A stretch of DNA of 64,000 nt from Nitrospinia bacterium (GTDB lineage Bacteria; Nitrospinota; Nitrospinia; Nitrospinales; JAJDAT01). Location: NCBI GenBank assembly GCA_029261715.1, contig JAJDAT010000016.1:1-64000 (forward strand). The letters run 5' to 3'. The notes below the pieces were generated by a model. It saw only the letters and a program-made list of their open reading frames with translations, had not been told where the DNA came from and ran no database searches. The translations under genes were made by a program, and so were the position numbers. Shown one piece after another: positions 27,202 to 35,717 of the stretch (position 1 is the first letter of the stretch; every line of letters begins with the position of its first letter).

Positions 27202-27266
27202 TAACTAAGATCCACCGAAAAAACCTGACCTATAGCCTCAATAATTATTTTCATTAAGAGTCGCTT

Positions 27267-27803
27267 TTGAAAAAAATATTTATTTTCTTAATTATTTTAA
27301 TTTCGTTTTCTCTACAAACCTTCCCAAACGAGTCCTTTGGGGGTATTCGAGAAGATAAAGTTCAGGCCGCTTTTATTTATAAATTCATCCAATTTATTGA
27401 ATGGCCAACTGAAATTGAAAAGGAATCAAATAAATTTAAAATTGGTATTTATGGGAAATCCAATATGGAGGAGCTTCTCCAAACCTTTTCTGGAGAAAAA
27501 GTAAATGGACGTTTTCTTGAAATCCATCCTGTAAAAAATTTAAACGATCTCAAAAAATGTCATATCATTTTTATAAGTCCTTCAGAAGCTAGCAAGCTAA
27601 ATGAAATCTTAGAAGCATTAAACGGCTCGAGCATTTTGACTATAAGTAGAATGAAAGATTTTGCTCTGAAAGGAGGTATGATCAATTTTTATGTTAATGA
27701 AGAACGTGTTCGTTTTGAGATAAACCCAGAGCCAGCAAGAAACGCTGGCTTAAAAATTAGTTCCAAATTGCTAAAAGTATCTAAAGTCATCCGAACGCCA
27801 TAA
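27267..27803 (+). CDS. YfiR family periplasmic protein (DUF4154)
   Basis: 178 residues from a TTG start. A signal peptide (about 1-25) is followed by the family pattern VQAAFIYKFIQFIEWP, KIGIYGKSNMEELL and HIIFISPSEASKLNEIL, then ILTISRMKDFALKGGMINFY near 120-140 and NPEPARNAGLKISSKLLKVS at the end. YfiR in Pseudomonas is a periplasmic repressor of the diguanylate cyclase YfiN. Here it follows a TonB receptor gene by about 65 bases, an arrangement often completed by a GGDEF or kinase gene, which is missing here. Confidence 0.88.
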   Translation: MKKIFIFLIILISFSLQTFPNESFGGIREDKVQAAFIYKFIQFIEWPTEIEKESNKFKIGIYGKSNMEELLQTFSGEKVNGRFLEIHPVKNLNDLKKCHIIFISPSEASKLNEILEALNGSSILTISRMKDFALKGGMINFYVNEERVRFEINPEPARNAGLKISSKLLKVSKVIRTP

Positions 27804-27902
27804 ACGTAAAACAACTTCATATTTTTTAGCTCACAAAAAAATCAACAGTTCATTTTGAAATTCAATTTATAGGCGAGATTATTTTAAATAATATAGCTAA
27901 TT

Positions 27903-28961
27903 TCAAAGAAGTTGTTTCTGCTCTATAAACTTTTTAATTTCTACAGACAGTAATTTTGAGCCTTCTGGAGACATATGATAATGGTCAATATAAAGCTTTT
28001 TAGACTCTTCCAGGCTATAAGACTCTTTAGTCTTTTCTAAAAAATCTAACGTAATATAATCTGTTTCGCCAAGCCACGTTTTAAAAGCTAACCAATTATT
28101 TTTAAAATAATATGGCGTCGAATCGATAACATGTCTTGCATAATTTACAGGATCCCTCTCTCTCGCCTCTTCTAAAAAATTCAGAATGGATTTTTTGTCA
28201 TCAAAGTTACTCTGAGACGGCCACAGAATATAAAATAATTTCGAATTATTAGCTTCAGCTAATTCATTAATTTCACTAAATAACCTCATAACAAGCTTTT
28301 TTATTTGGGCTGGAGGTATATTCTGAGTTGAGCAATATTTATCTCTTAAAGAAGCAAATGGACTTTTTTGCAAAAACCAAGAAGTAGAAAATAAATTAGG
28401 ACAAGAAAAACGAGAAATTCTTGGTTCAAAAGTTTTTAGCTCCCCTTCTTCAATCTTAAATAAGGGTTTTGAGTACCCATAACTAACATTTGTCTGTGTA
28501 TTCCTTATATCATTGCCGGTACAAATCATCACACCGATTAACTTGGGCTTTAATTGACTTATGAATTTTTTCAACCGAAGGAAATATTGACCAATCCCAT
28601 AACCGCCTACGCCTAAATTCAAAACTTGATAATCTGGAATTTCCTGGTCTAAATAATAAGCAGTAGTTTCATTATCTTGAATACCCAGCCCATACATAAC
28701 AGAATCTCCAACAAGAAGGATCTTTTCCTTTCCAGAATTTACTTTTTCAGACCTTAACCCCATTGAGTTGGTTGTATAAGTAATATCTTTTTTTACAATT
28801 ACTTTACTTGGGAAATTAGACCAGCCAAGCTCTTCGTCATACATTTTTAAACGATCAGCGTCTCTTGTAATAAAATTGAAGCCTTCGATTCCTCCTATCA
28901 ACACTATTAGGAAAACTGGAACAATCAAAATCATAAATAAATATTTAAACGAAGATTTCAT
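27903..28961 (-). CDS. SGNH/GDSL-like hydrolase, membrane anchored (paralogue A)
   Basis: 352 residues. One N-terminal membrane segment (about 8-27) is followed by an SGNH fold: LLVGDSVMYGLG (block I with the catalytic Ser) near 82-93, NLGVGGYGIGQY with the conserved Gly, ICTGNDIRNT with the Asn, and IDHYHMSPEGSKLL near the end with the Asp and His. It resembles the protein at 41.7 kb along its whole length (TYTTNSMGLRS against AYTTNSLGFRS; SYGYSKPLFKIEEGELK against SYGMSKPFFAFENGELK). Such proteins often deacetylate or esterify surface polysaccharides, but the substrate is unknown. Confidence 0.8.
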   Translation of the reverse strand: MKSSFKYLFMILIVPVFLIVLIGGIEGFNFITRDADRLKMYDEELGWSNFPSKVIVKKDITYTTNSMGLRSEKVNSGKEKILLVGDSVMYGLGIQDNETTAYYLDQEIPDYQVLNLGVGGYGIGQYFLRLKKFISQLKPKLIGVMICTGNDIRNTQTNVSYGYSKPLFKIEEGELKTFEPRISRFSCPNLFSTSWFLQKSPFASLRDKYCSTQNIPPAQIKKLVMRLFSEINELAEANNSKLFYILWPSQSNFDDKKSILNFLEEARERDPVNYARHVIDSTPYYFKNNWLAFKTWLGETDYITLDFLEKTKESYSLEESKKLYIDHYHMSPEGSKLLSVEIKKFIEQKQLL

Positions 28962-29662
28962 AATTTAAGGAGGGAGTTACCTAGCTTTAAAAGAGTCAAA
29001 TAATGAGGTTGGCAAATTAAACAATTTAAACCTTTGTTGGAAGAGCTATATTTTAAAAATCTCCTGGGTTACTTTGCACATATTTAAGAAGGTATTACAA
29101 AACTTATCAATATTATATAAAATACAATTTATTCTCAAGGTTAAAGGTTTTTATATTATCGTTTCATTCTTTTGAATTTTTCCAACTACTCCTTTAAAAC
29201 AAATCTGACAAAAACTAATCAAATTTAATTATCTAGTTATTAAAGCTTAACAGTATTCAATCTAATCTTAATAAATCTATAAGGCATACAAAGATCCTTG
29301 AGGTTTTTACCGGTTTTTGATATTTTCATTGAGATTTAAAATGGCAAAATCAGCGAGATAGACAATATTAGGTTTGCCAGTCTCCTCCCCAACTCACACA
29401 TGTCGGATAAAAACTTAGCCAAAACATGCAACACAAGGTTCTACCAGCTAAAGTCATCCCAAGAACAAATCATTTGTGGACTTTTGGTCAATACAATGCG
29501 TTCTTGACAACAAAAATATGCCTACGCAACAAAAAACTAAGGTAAATTCATATCAAACGAAAATTCAAACTACGTATTAAATATTAACTTTTGTAATTAA
29601 AACGTGTGGCTAAAAAAACTTGGAGAAAAGCTAAAGTTCCGCTGAATGTACTTCTTTAATCC
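28962..29662. other. 701-bp gap without a supported gene
   Basis: AT-rich divergent region between two outward-facing genes. The longest sensible frame I found is 39 codons from ATG 29426, without a ribosome site or recognisable family. No tRNA, clear hairpin or repeat was seen. It is long for this genome, so it may hold decayed sequence or an unrecognised RNA. Confidence 0.5.
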
Positions 29663-30283
29663 ATGATATTTCAGAAACAAACTTATTCTAAAGAACTGAA
29701 CTTTAATATGGGAATTTGGGCGATCATTTTTAATCTAACCAGGAAAAGAGTATTATTTCTTTTTTTTCTTTTACCTTTTTTTCTATGGAACTGCGGAACT
29801 TCAGAACAAACAGCTTCGCCGCCTCCACCTCCGCCTTCTTCAAAAACCAATCTACTCCCGTATCATTATATTTTAGGGAACGAATTATTTGGTTTCCAGT
29901 CATTCGACAAAGCAGCTGAAGAATATGAAAAAGTTTTAGAAATAAATCCTAACTATCCACCTGCAATTCAAAATTTAGCAAATACGTATTTAAAATTACA
30001 AAAACACAAACAAGCGATAAAAAACTGGAAAAAGCTATTAACAATACTAAAAGATGAGAGAAAAAAAATAGATATTTATTTTAATCTTGGCATTGCTTCA
30101 TTTGAGGAAAAAAAACGGGAGGACGCTGTATTTTATACATTTAAGGCCTTACAGCTATCTATACAATATGGAAACCTTAGGATTAATACATACGCTAAAG
30201 ACAACTTAAAATCTTTTAAAGAATTCTATAAACTAACCGACCCTGAAATGATCGATATCATCAAAAACTTTAAAGAAACCTAA
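29663..30283 (+). CDS. Small TPR-containing lipoprotein
   Basis: 206 residues from ATG 29663; ATG 29708 (MGIWAIIFNLTRKR) would also give a complete lipoprotein signal. The hydrophobic stretch ends at LWNC-G, a lipobox. A proline run (PPPPPPSS) leads to about three TPR units (LLPYHYILGNELFGFQSFDK, AAEEYEKVLEINPNYPPAIQ and NLANTYLKLQKHKQAIKNWK). It is expected to be anchored in the outer membrane and to mediate protein contacts, like PilF or NlpI. No partner genes are adjacent. Confidence 0.75.
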   Translation: MIFQKQTYSKELNFNMGIWAIIFNLTRKRVLFLFFLLPFFLWNCGTSEQTASPPPPPPSSKTNLLPYHYILGNELFGFQSFDKAAEEYEKVLEINPNYPPAIQNLANTYLKLQKHKQAIKNWKKLLTILKDERKKIDIYFNLGIASFEEKKREDAVFYTFKALQLSIQYGNLRINTYAKDNLKSFKEFYKLTDPEMIDIIKNFKET

Positions 30284-30333
30284 GCTAAAATTAAAAGGCT
30301 AAAAGGAATTGGTGCCGTTCTTAACTCAGAAAC

Positions 30334-31422
30334 TTAAGGAGAAGATGGTAATTCTAACTTTAAAAATTCTCCTGTATTTAAATCTATTAAAAATTGGTTT
30401 TCCCAATCAGTTCGAAAATGATCTAGCAAGGGAGAATATGTTTTAACAGTCACTTTTTTCGTTTTTGGGTAAAACTTCATCAATCTTAAATAACCATTTC
30501 CGCCATTTTCCTCCCACTGATAATTAGCTCCAACCTGAAAAACTGGATTTCCATTAACTCCTTTGCTTATTAGTTTTCCAGGACCTTTGGAGTGACCGCT
30601 AAATACGAACATAATATTTTTATGTTTTTTTGCAAGTCTTTCCCAAATAACATCTCCGTCATTCGCCCAAATTTCCTTACTCAAATACTCATATTCCTTG
30701 GAATGATAAGGAACTTCTTTAAGTTTGGGAGAATATTTATCTCCAGCTTTTAAACGTTTAGGTCCTTTTGCCATATAAGCATGGGTCACAATAATTGCCG
30801 TTTTCTCTGAATACTTTTCAACAATTTTATTAGCCCAATCTAGAACTTTGTCTCTAGGGCCATACTCTAAAGCCAATACTATATATTCAACTCTGCCAAA
30901 ATTAAAAAAATAGTACGCATTCTCGATTTTTCCTTTTTCGTAAATCCCGCCAAACCAAGGTAACTTATTAAAACGACTTGCAGGAACTCTTTTATTAAAT
31001 AACTGATAGGATTCCGTATAGGTTGCGGATCCAGGGTCTACTAATTCTGAGATATCATGATTTCCTGCAGTTAAAACGAGAGGAACTAAGCCATTTAAAT
31101 AATCCAGGCTGCTTAAAGCTGCATCCCAAAGAGAATTGACCGAAATATCAACAATATCTCCAAGGTGAAGTGTTAATACAATGTTTTCATCGATTATATG
31201 GTCCGCTATCCATTGAGTTTGAGAATCAAAGATATGAGCTCGAGCAATACCAGAAAAATTTTTGTACTTTTGGGTATCTGGTAATAAAGCAATTGTAAAA
31301 GGTCTGTCGACACTTTGTAATGAAGAGGCTAAAACAAGTTCTCTCTGGGATAACAAAATAAAAACAAAAAAACAAAAAACGACAAAATTCTTTATTGGGT
31401 TTTGGAACAATTGACAAATCAT
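30334..31422 (-). CDS. Secreted calcineurin-like metallophosphoesterase
   Basis: 362 residues. A signal peptide (about 1-32) is followed by the phosphoesterase blocks IALLPDTQKY, LTLHLGDIVDI, VLTAGNHDIS and VTHAYM, then MFVFSGHSKGPGKL. These supply the Asp, Asn and His ligands for two metal ions. The LPDTQ start is typical of periplasmic or cell-surface members. The substrate (nucleotide, phospholipid or phosphoprotein) is unknown. It shares its strand with the YwqK-repeat gene upstream. Confidence 0.88.
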   Translation of the reverse strand: MICQLFQNPIKNFVVFCFFVFILLSQRELVLASSLQSVDRPFTIALLPDTQKYKNFSGIARAHIFDSQTQWIADHIIDENIVLTLHLGDIVDISVNSLWDAALSSLDYLNGLVPLVLTAGNHDISELVDPGSATYTESYQLFNKRVPASRFNKLPWFGGIYEKGKIENAYYFFNFGRVEYIVLALEYGPRDKVLDWANKIVEKYSEKTAIIVTHAYMAKGPKRLKAGDKYSPKLKEVPYHSKEYEYLSKEIWANDGDVIWERLAKKHKNIMFVFSGHSKGPGKLISKGVNGNPVFQVGANYQWEENGGNGYLRLMKFYPKTKKVTVKTYSPLLDHFRTDWENQFLIDLNTGEFLKLELPSSP

Positions 31423-31467
31423 TTAAGACTTCTCTATTAATTTATGAATATTCAACGCCATTTTCTT

Positions 31468-32640
31468 TTATTTGGCTCCTTTAACTTTCTTATTCTCGAA
31501 TATATTTTCGCTCAAAACTTCTCCATTTGCCGAATATACAATCGCTTTGCTCAAAAAATCATTTTTAAAAAAAAGAACGTTTTTTACCTTTCCATCAATA
31601 GAATAGCCAGTAGTAATTCCATCTTTCTTGCCACCTCGAAAACTTCCGGAAGCTCGAACATTACCATTTCGAAAATAGTCTTTAATGACTCCTTCTAACT
31701 TATTGTTTACGAATCGCCATTCAAAGTGAAGCATTCCCTCAGGGTAATATTCATATGCTGTCCCCTGTTTCTGATTATCAACAACTTGAGCTATGGATCT
31801 TATATTTCCAACCGGGGAAAAATCAATTAAAAAACCATCCGCTTTTCCTTTTTTCCAAACTTGAATCGTATTTAAGCTCCCACTTTCGTAATAAGAGTAC
31901 AATACGCCATCTACAACATTCCAACTCCGAACCAACTCAAGCTTTTTATTTCCATTTTTAAAATAAGTAGTTTCCGGCCCATGTTTAGCATGATGGTCGT
32001 GCATACCTTTTTTTTTCAATTCGCCAGTTTCATAATATTCTGTCCATTCTCCAAACAAGTTCCCTTCAACATAATTTTTGATCGTGTGAACTTGACCAGA
32101 GTCATAAAAAACTTTGAACGCCCCATTCATCAGATTATTTTCATAATTAATCTCTCGAGTCACTATACCATTCTGATTGTAAAACTGGCCTATTCCATGC
32201 ACATTATTATCCTTAAAAATTCTATCTGAAAACTTTTGTGCAGTAGGATAAAAAGCCACAAAATGTCCATTTAGTTTTCCGTTTTTAAAGCTTGACTCCG
32301 AAAGTATTTTTCCATTATCAAAAAAGGCTTTGCTTAAACCTTCCCGCTTTCCTTTAACATATTTTGAACTTCTTCTTAATTTTCCACTTTGATTAAAATA
32401 GCGTGTCTCTCCGTCCAAAACTCCATCTTTAAAGTCCCATTCTGCAATAGGCTTTCCATCCGGACTAAATAAACGACTACGTCCATTTAACTTTCCATTT
32501 TCCCATTTTTCAATTTTATGAATTTTGCCGTTTGGATACTTAAACTTTATTTCTTCGGCGTAAGCCGACTCGACAGCAAAGAATAGGACGAAAACCAACC
32601 AAATTTTCTTATTAATTTTTCCCAAAACTTTCGACCTCAA
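31468..32640 (-). CDS. YwqK/MORN-like repeat protein, secreted
   Basis: 390 residues. A signal peptide (about 1-28) is followed by some 14 repeats of about 22-24 residues with a GxxxGExxxYYxxGxLxxxxxYKNGKLNG consensus, for example YFNQSGKLRRSSKYVKGKRE and YYETGELKKKGMHDHHAKHG. These are the MORN_2/YwqK repeats. Some family members are annotated as antitoxins, but this long secreted array without a toxin gene next to it is more likely a surface or envelope protein. The repeats vary, so it is not a recent expansion. Confidence 0.82.
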   Translation of the reverse strand: MRSKVLGKINKKIWLVFVLFFAVESAYAEEIKFKYPNGKIHKIEKWENGKLNGRSRLFSPDGKPIAEWDFKDGVLDGETRYFNQSGKLRRSSKYVKGKREGLSKAFFDNGKILSESSFKNGKLNGHFVAFYPTAQKFSDRIFKDNNVHGIGQFYNQNGIVTREINYENNLMNGAFKVFYDSGQVHTIKNYVEGNLFGEWTEYYETGELKKKGMHDHHAKHGPETTYFKNGNKKLELVRSWNVVDGVLYSYYESGSLNTIQVWKKGKADGFLIDFSPVGNIRSIAQVVDNQKQGTAYEYYPEGMLHFEWRFVNNKLEGVIKDYFRNGNVRASGSFRGGKKDGITTGYSIDGKVKNVLFFKNDFLSKAIVYSANGEVLSENIFENKKVKGAK

Positions 32641-32717
32641 ATAGTAAAAAGTTTAAATAACTGAAGTCAAACTTAATAATAAATATAATCCACATATTAT
32701 CAAAACTATTACCTTTT

Positions 32718-34436
32718 TTAAGCCCCCTTCTTCACTATTTTTGCCCAACTATCGCGAAGAGTTACAGTGCGATTAAAGACAAGACAATCACTTGTAGAAA
32801 TGGACGAATCAAAGCAAAAATAGCCAAGTCTTAAAAACTGATAATGATTGTGTATTCTGTTAGTAGCCATCGAAAGCTCAATCCTACAATCACCTAAAAC
32901 TTCAACAGAATCTGGATTTAGAACTTCCTTAATTTCTGGATTCTTTTTTTCGTCGCCTGGATTGGATATCGAAAATAGATTTTCATACAATCGCACTTCT
33001 GCCTTTTCACAATGTTTTGCAGAAACCCAATGAAGGGTCCCTTTGACTTTACGACTAACACCCGTGCCACTTTTTGTCTCCGGGTCATATGAACACCTTA
33101 GCTCAACAACTTCGCCAGTTTGAGGATCTTTAATCGCTCTTTCACATTTAATAATATAAGCATGCTTTAAACGAACCTCTTTTCCTGGGGTCAAACGAAA
33201 AAACTTCTTTGGAGGATCCTCCATAAAATCGTCGCGTTCGACAAAAATTTCTCGACAAAAAGGAATTTTTCGCTTACCCATACTAGGATCCTCGGGATTA
33301 TTTTCAGCTTCTAATTCTTCCGTTTTTTCTTCTGGATAATTTTCAATAACTACCTTGAGAGGCCTTAACACTGCCATCACTCTAGCCGATCGCTTGTTTA
33401 AATCTTCGCGTATACAATGCTCTAGTAAAGGCATTTCCACCGTACCTGCGCTTTTAGCCACTCCAATACGTTCACAAAAATCGCGAATCGACTCAGGAGT
33501 ATAACCTCTCCTTCTTAACCCCGAAATAGTCGGCATTCTAGGGTCGTCCCAACCGCTCACGTGATTTCCTTGAACAAGTTGCAAAAGTTTGCGTTTGCTT
33601 AACACAGTATAATCAATATTCAATCGCGCAAACTCAATCTGCTGAGGCCGATATACTCCTAACTCGTTTAAAATCCAGTCATATAAGGGCCTATGATCCT
33701 CAAATTCCAAGGTACAAATAGAATGAGTTACGTTTTCCATAGAATCCGAAAGACAATGCGCAAAATCGTACATTGGATATATGCTCCACGTTCTTCCTGT
33801 TCTATGATGATTGGCTTTTAATATTCGATATATAACAGGATCTCGCATATTAAGGTTGCCCGAGTGCATATCAATCTTTGCGCGTAATGATTTTGCTCCT
33901 TCTTCAAATTCACCTTTTTTCATTCTCTCAAAAAGATCTAAGTTTTCTTCTACCGCACGGTTTCGAAAAGGACTTTCTTTCCCTGGCTCAGTCAACGTTC
34001 CGCGGTACTCTCTAATTTCTTCAGGGTTTAAGTCGTCCACATAGGCCTTCCCTAACTTTATTAATTGAACTGCAAATTGATACAATCGATCAAAGTAGTC
34101 GGAAGTAAAAAAAAGTCTATCGCCCCAATCAAACCCTAGCCACTCAACGTCGTTCTTAATCGATTCGACAAAAGCGGTATCTTCTTTAGACGGATTCGTA
34201 TCATCCATTCTAAGGTTACATAACCCATTAAACTCTATGGATATACCAAAGTTTAAGCAGATCGATTTAGCATGGCCTATATGCAAATATCCATTTGGTT
34301 CCGGAGGGAATCGGGTATGGACTCTCCCCTCAAACTTTCCGGTTTCCAAATCGTCTTTAATTATATTTTGAATAAAATGGGAAGGACTTACAACTTCGTT
34401 GGTATCCTCTATATCATTATTTTTATTGCTTTTCAT
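32718..34436 (-). CDS. glnS: Glutaminyl-tRNA synthetase
   Basis: 572 residues, class I synthetase. The HIGH motif is in [18 protein letters not shown] near 42-59, and the KMSKS equivalent is [11 protein letters not shown] near 273-283. [13 protein letters not shown] and [20 protein letters not shown] are GlnRS signatures, and the C-terminal anticodon-binding beta-barrels follow from about 350 ([20 protein letters not shown]). A genome with GlnRS can charge tRNA-Gln directly. The length is normal. A short extra N-terminal stretch (about 15 residues) precedes [19 protein letters not shown]. Confidence 0.96.
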   Translation of the reverse strand: MKSNKNNDIEDTNEVVSPSHFIQNIIKDDLETGKFEGRVHTRFPPEPNGYLHIGHAKSICLNFGISIEFNGLCNLRMDDTNPSKEDTAFVESIKNDVEWLGFDWGDRLFFTSDYFDRLYQFAVQLIKLGKAYVDDLNPEEIREYRGTLTEPGKESPFRNRAVEENLDLFERMKKGEFEEGAKSLRAKIDMHSGNLNMRDPVIYRILKANHHRTGRTWSIYPMYDFAHCLSDSMENVTHSICTLEFEDHRPLYDWILNELGVYRPQQIEFARLNIDYTVLSKRKLLQLVQGNHVSGWDDPRMPTISGLRRRGYTPESIRDFCERIGVAKSAGTVEMPLLEHCIREDLNKRSARVMAVLRPLKVVIENYPEEKTEELEAENNPEDPSMGKRKIPFCREIFVERDDFMEDPPKKFFRLTPGKEVRLKHAYIIKCERAIKDPQTGEVVELRCSYDPETKSGTGVSRKVKGTLHWVSAKHCEKAEVRLYENLFSISNPGDEKKNPEIKEVLNPDSVEVLGDCRIELSMATNRIHNHYQFLRLGYFCFDSSISTSDCLVFNRTVTLRDSWAKIVKKGA

Positions 34437-34768
34437 TTTTTAAAAAGTCCTTTAAATCAACAAACTGCAGGGCAAATTGTAATATAACATCGCCCTCATA
34501 TTTTCGGAAGGTTTCATCACTAAATCTCTTTCTAACTATTAAAATCATGGCCTAACCAATCATTTAAAGATCACATCAGTTTAATAAATTAAGAAAACGC
34601 CAATAATATGAAAAAACCAAATTGCTATTTATAATAATATCTTTTCAGTTATAAAAAATTTCGCCTTTTCCTCTTAAGGCTAGTATGATAAAAGGCACTT
34701 CGTCTTTCTAAGCTTTAGTAGCACTCTATCCTTAAGTTCATAAACAACTATTTTCAAACTCCCTTTAA
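34437..34768. other. 332-bp divergent gap
   Basis: Very AT-rich spacer between glnS and the exchanger gene, which point away from each other. It must hold both promoters. I see no reading frame, repeat or T-box-like structure that I could support. Confidence 0.5.
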
Positions 34769-35710
34769 ATGCTATTTGACATCTTTTTGATCACTACCGG
34801 AATAGTCCTTCTTTATTACGGAGGCGACTTTTTAGTTACCGGAAGTATTCGAGTCGCAAAACAATTCAAGCTAAGTCCATTTGTCATCGGGGCAACTATT
34901 GTTGGCTTTGGAACTTCCGCCCCAGAACTATCAGTAAGCATTTTTGCATCTTTAAAAGGATCGCCAGAGGTAGCGCTGGGTAATGCTTTAGGAAGCAATA
35001 TTGCCAATATTTGTCTTGTTCTGGGTATAACCGCTCTAATTAAACCCATTCCAATCAATCTCGAACTAATAAATAAAGAAACGCCTAAGTTTCTTTTTTC
35101 CGCTTTTTTAATTTTAGCTTTTGCCTGGGACCGTTCCTTAAGTCGATTGGAAGGAATAATTCTTATTTTCCTACTTGGGGTATTCATGTGGCAAACATTT
35201 TCTAATAATATTTCAGAAGAATCTGAAACTGAAGAAGAAATAGGATTATTTGCAGATAAAGGACTTCCCGCTCAATTTGGACTTATACTAGGAGGTTTGA
35301 TATTATTAGTGTCCGGCGCAGATTGGCTAGTCGAAGGCTCGGTTAATATTGCCCGTCTTCTAGGACTGAGTGAATGGTTAATTGGAATATCCATTGTAGC
35401 CATCGGAACGAGCTTACCTGAAATTGTTTCATCAGCTATTGCCAGCTCCCGAGGTCATGGAGATTTATCGATAGGAAACGTTTACGGAAGTAATATTTTT
35501 AACATCCATATGGTTCTTGGCTTTGCTTCAGTAATACATCCTTTAAACATTCAAGAGAGAATTGAACCCGATCTCATAATCGCTACAGGTTTAACATGTA
35601 TGCTGGTTATTCTATTTAAATTTAACACTAAACTTTCCAAGGCAAATGGATTCTTTTTGCTTGCATGTTATTTTAGTTATATTTCTGTAAAAGCCCTAAA
35701 ACTGATCTAA
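34769..35710 (+). CDS. Calcium/sodium antiporter (YrbG family)
   Basis: 313 residues with about ten membrane segments in two inverted halves. Each half has the alpha-repeat signature: IVGFGTSAPELSVSIFASLK near 45-64 and VAIGTSLPEIVSSAIASSRG near 210-229, followed by ALGNALGSNIANICLVLG-like and GNVYGSNIFNIHMVLG stretches. These Glu and Asn residues bind the ions. The family exchanges Na+ or K+ for Ca2+ across the inner membrane. It converges with the bactofilin-TPR gene, with only seven bases between stops. Confidence 0.92.
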   Translation: MLFDIFLITTGIVLLYYGGDFLVTGSIRVAKQFKLSPFVIGATIVGFGTSAPELSVSIFASLKGSPEVALGNALGSNIANICLVLGITALIKPIPINLELINKETPKFLFSAFLILAFAWDRSLSRLEGIILIFLLGVFMWQTFSNNISEESETEEEIGLFADKGLPAQFGLILGGLILLVSGADWLVEGSVNIARLLGLSEWLIGISIVAIGTSLPEIVSSAIASSRGHGDLSIGNVYGSNIFNIHMVLGFASVIHPLNIQERIEPDLIIATGLTCMLVILFKFNTKLSKANGFFLLACYFSYISVKALKLI

Positions 35711-35717
35711 AATAGCC

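Noticed and set aside
29426-29545. 39-codon frame from ATG in the 701-bp gap
   Set aside because: No Shine-Dalgarno, no known family and low-complexity Lys/Asn end; expected by chance in AT-rich DNA.
31468-32640. YwqK annotation as an antitoxin
   Set aside because: The protein is secreted, long and without a toxin gene beside it, so a toxin-antitoxin role is not supported.
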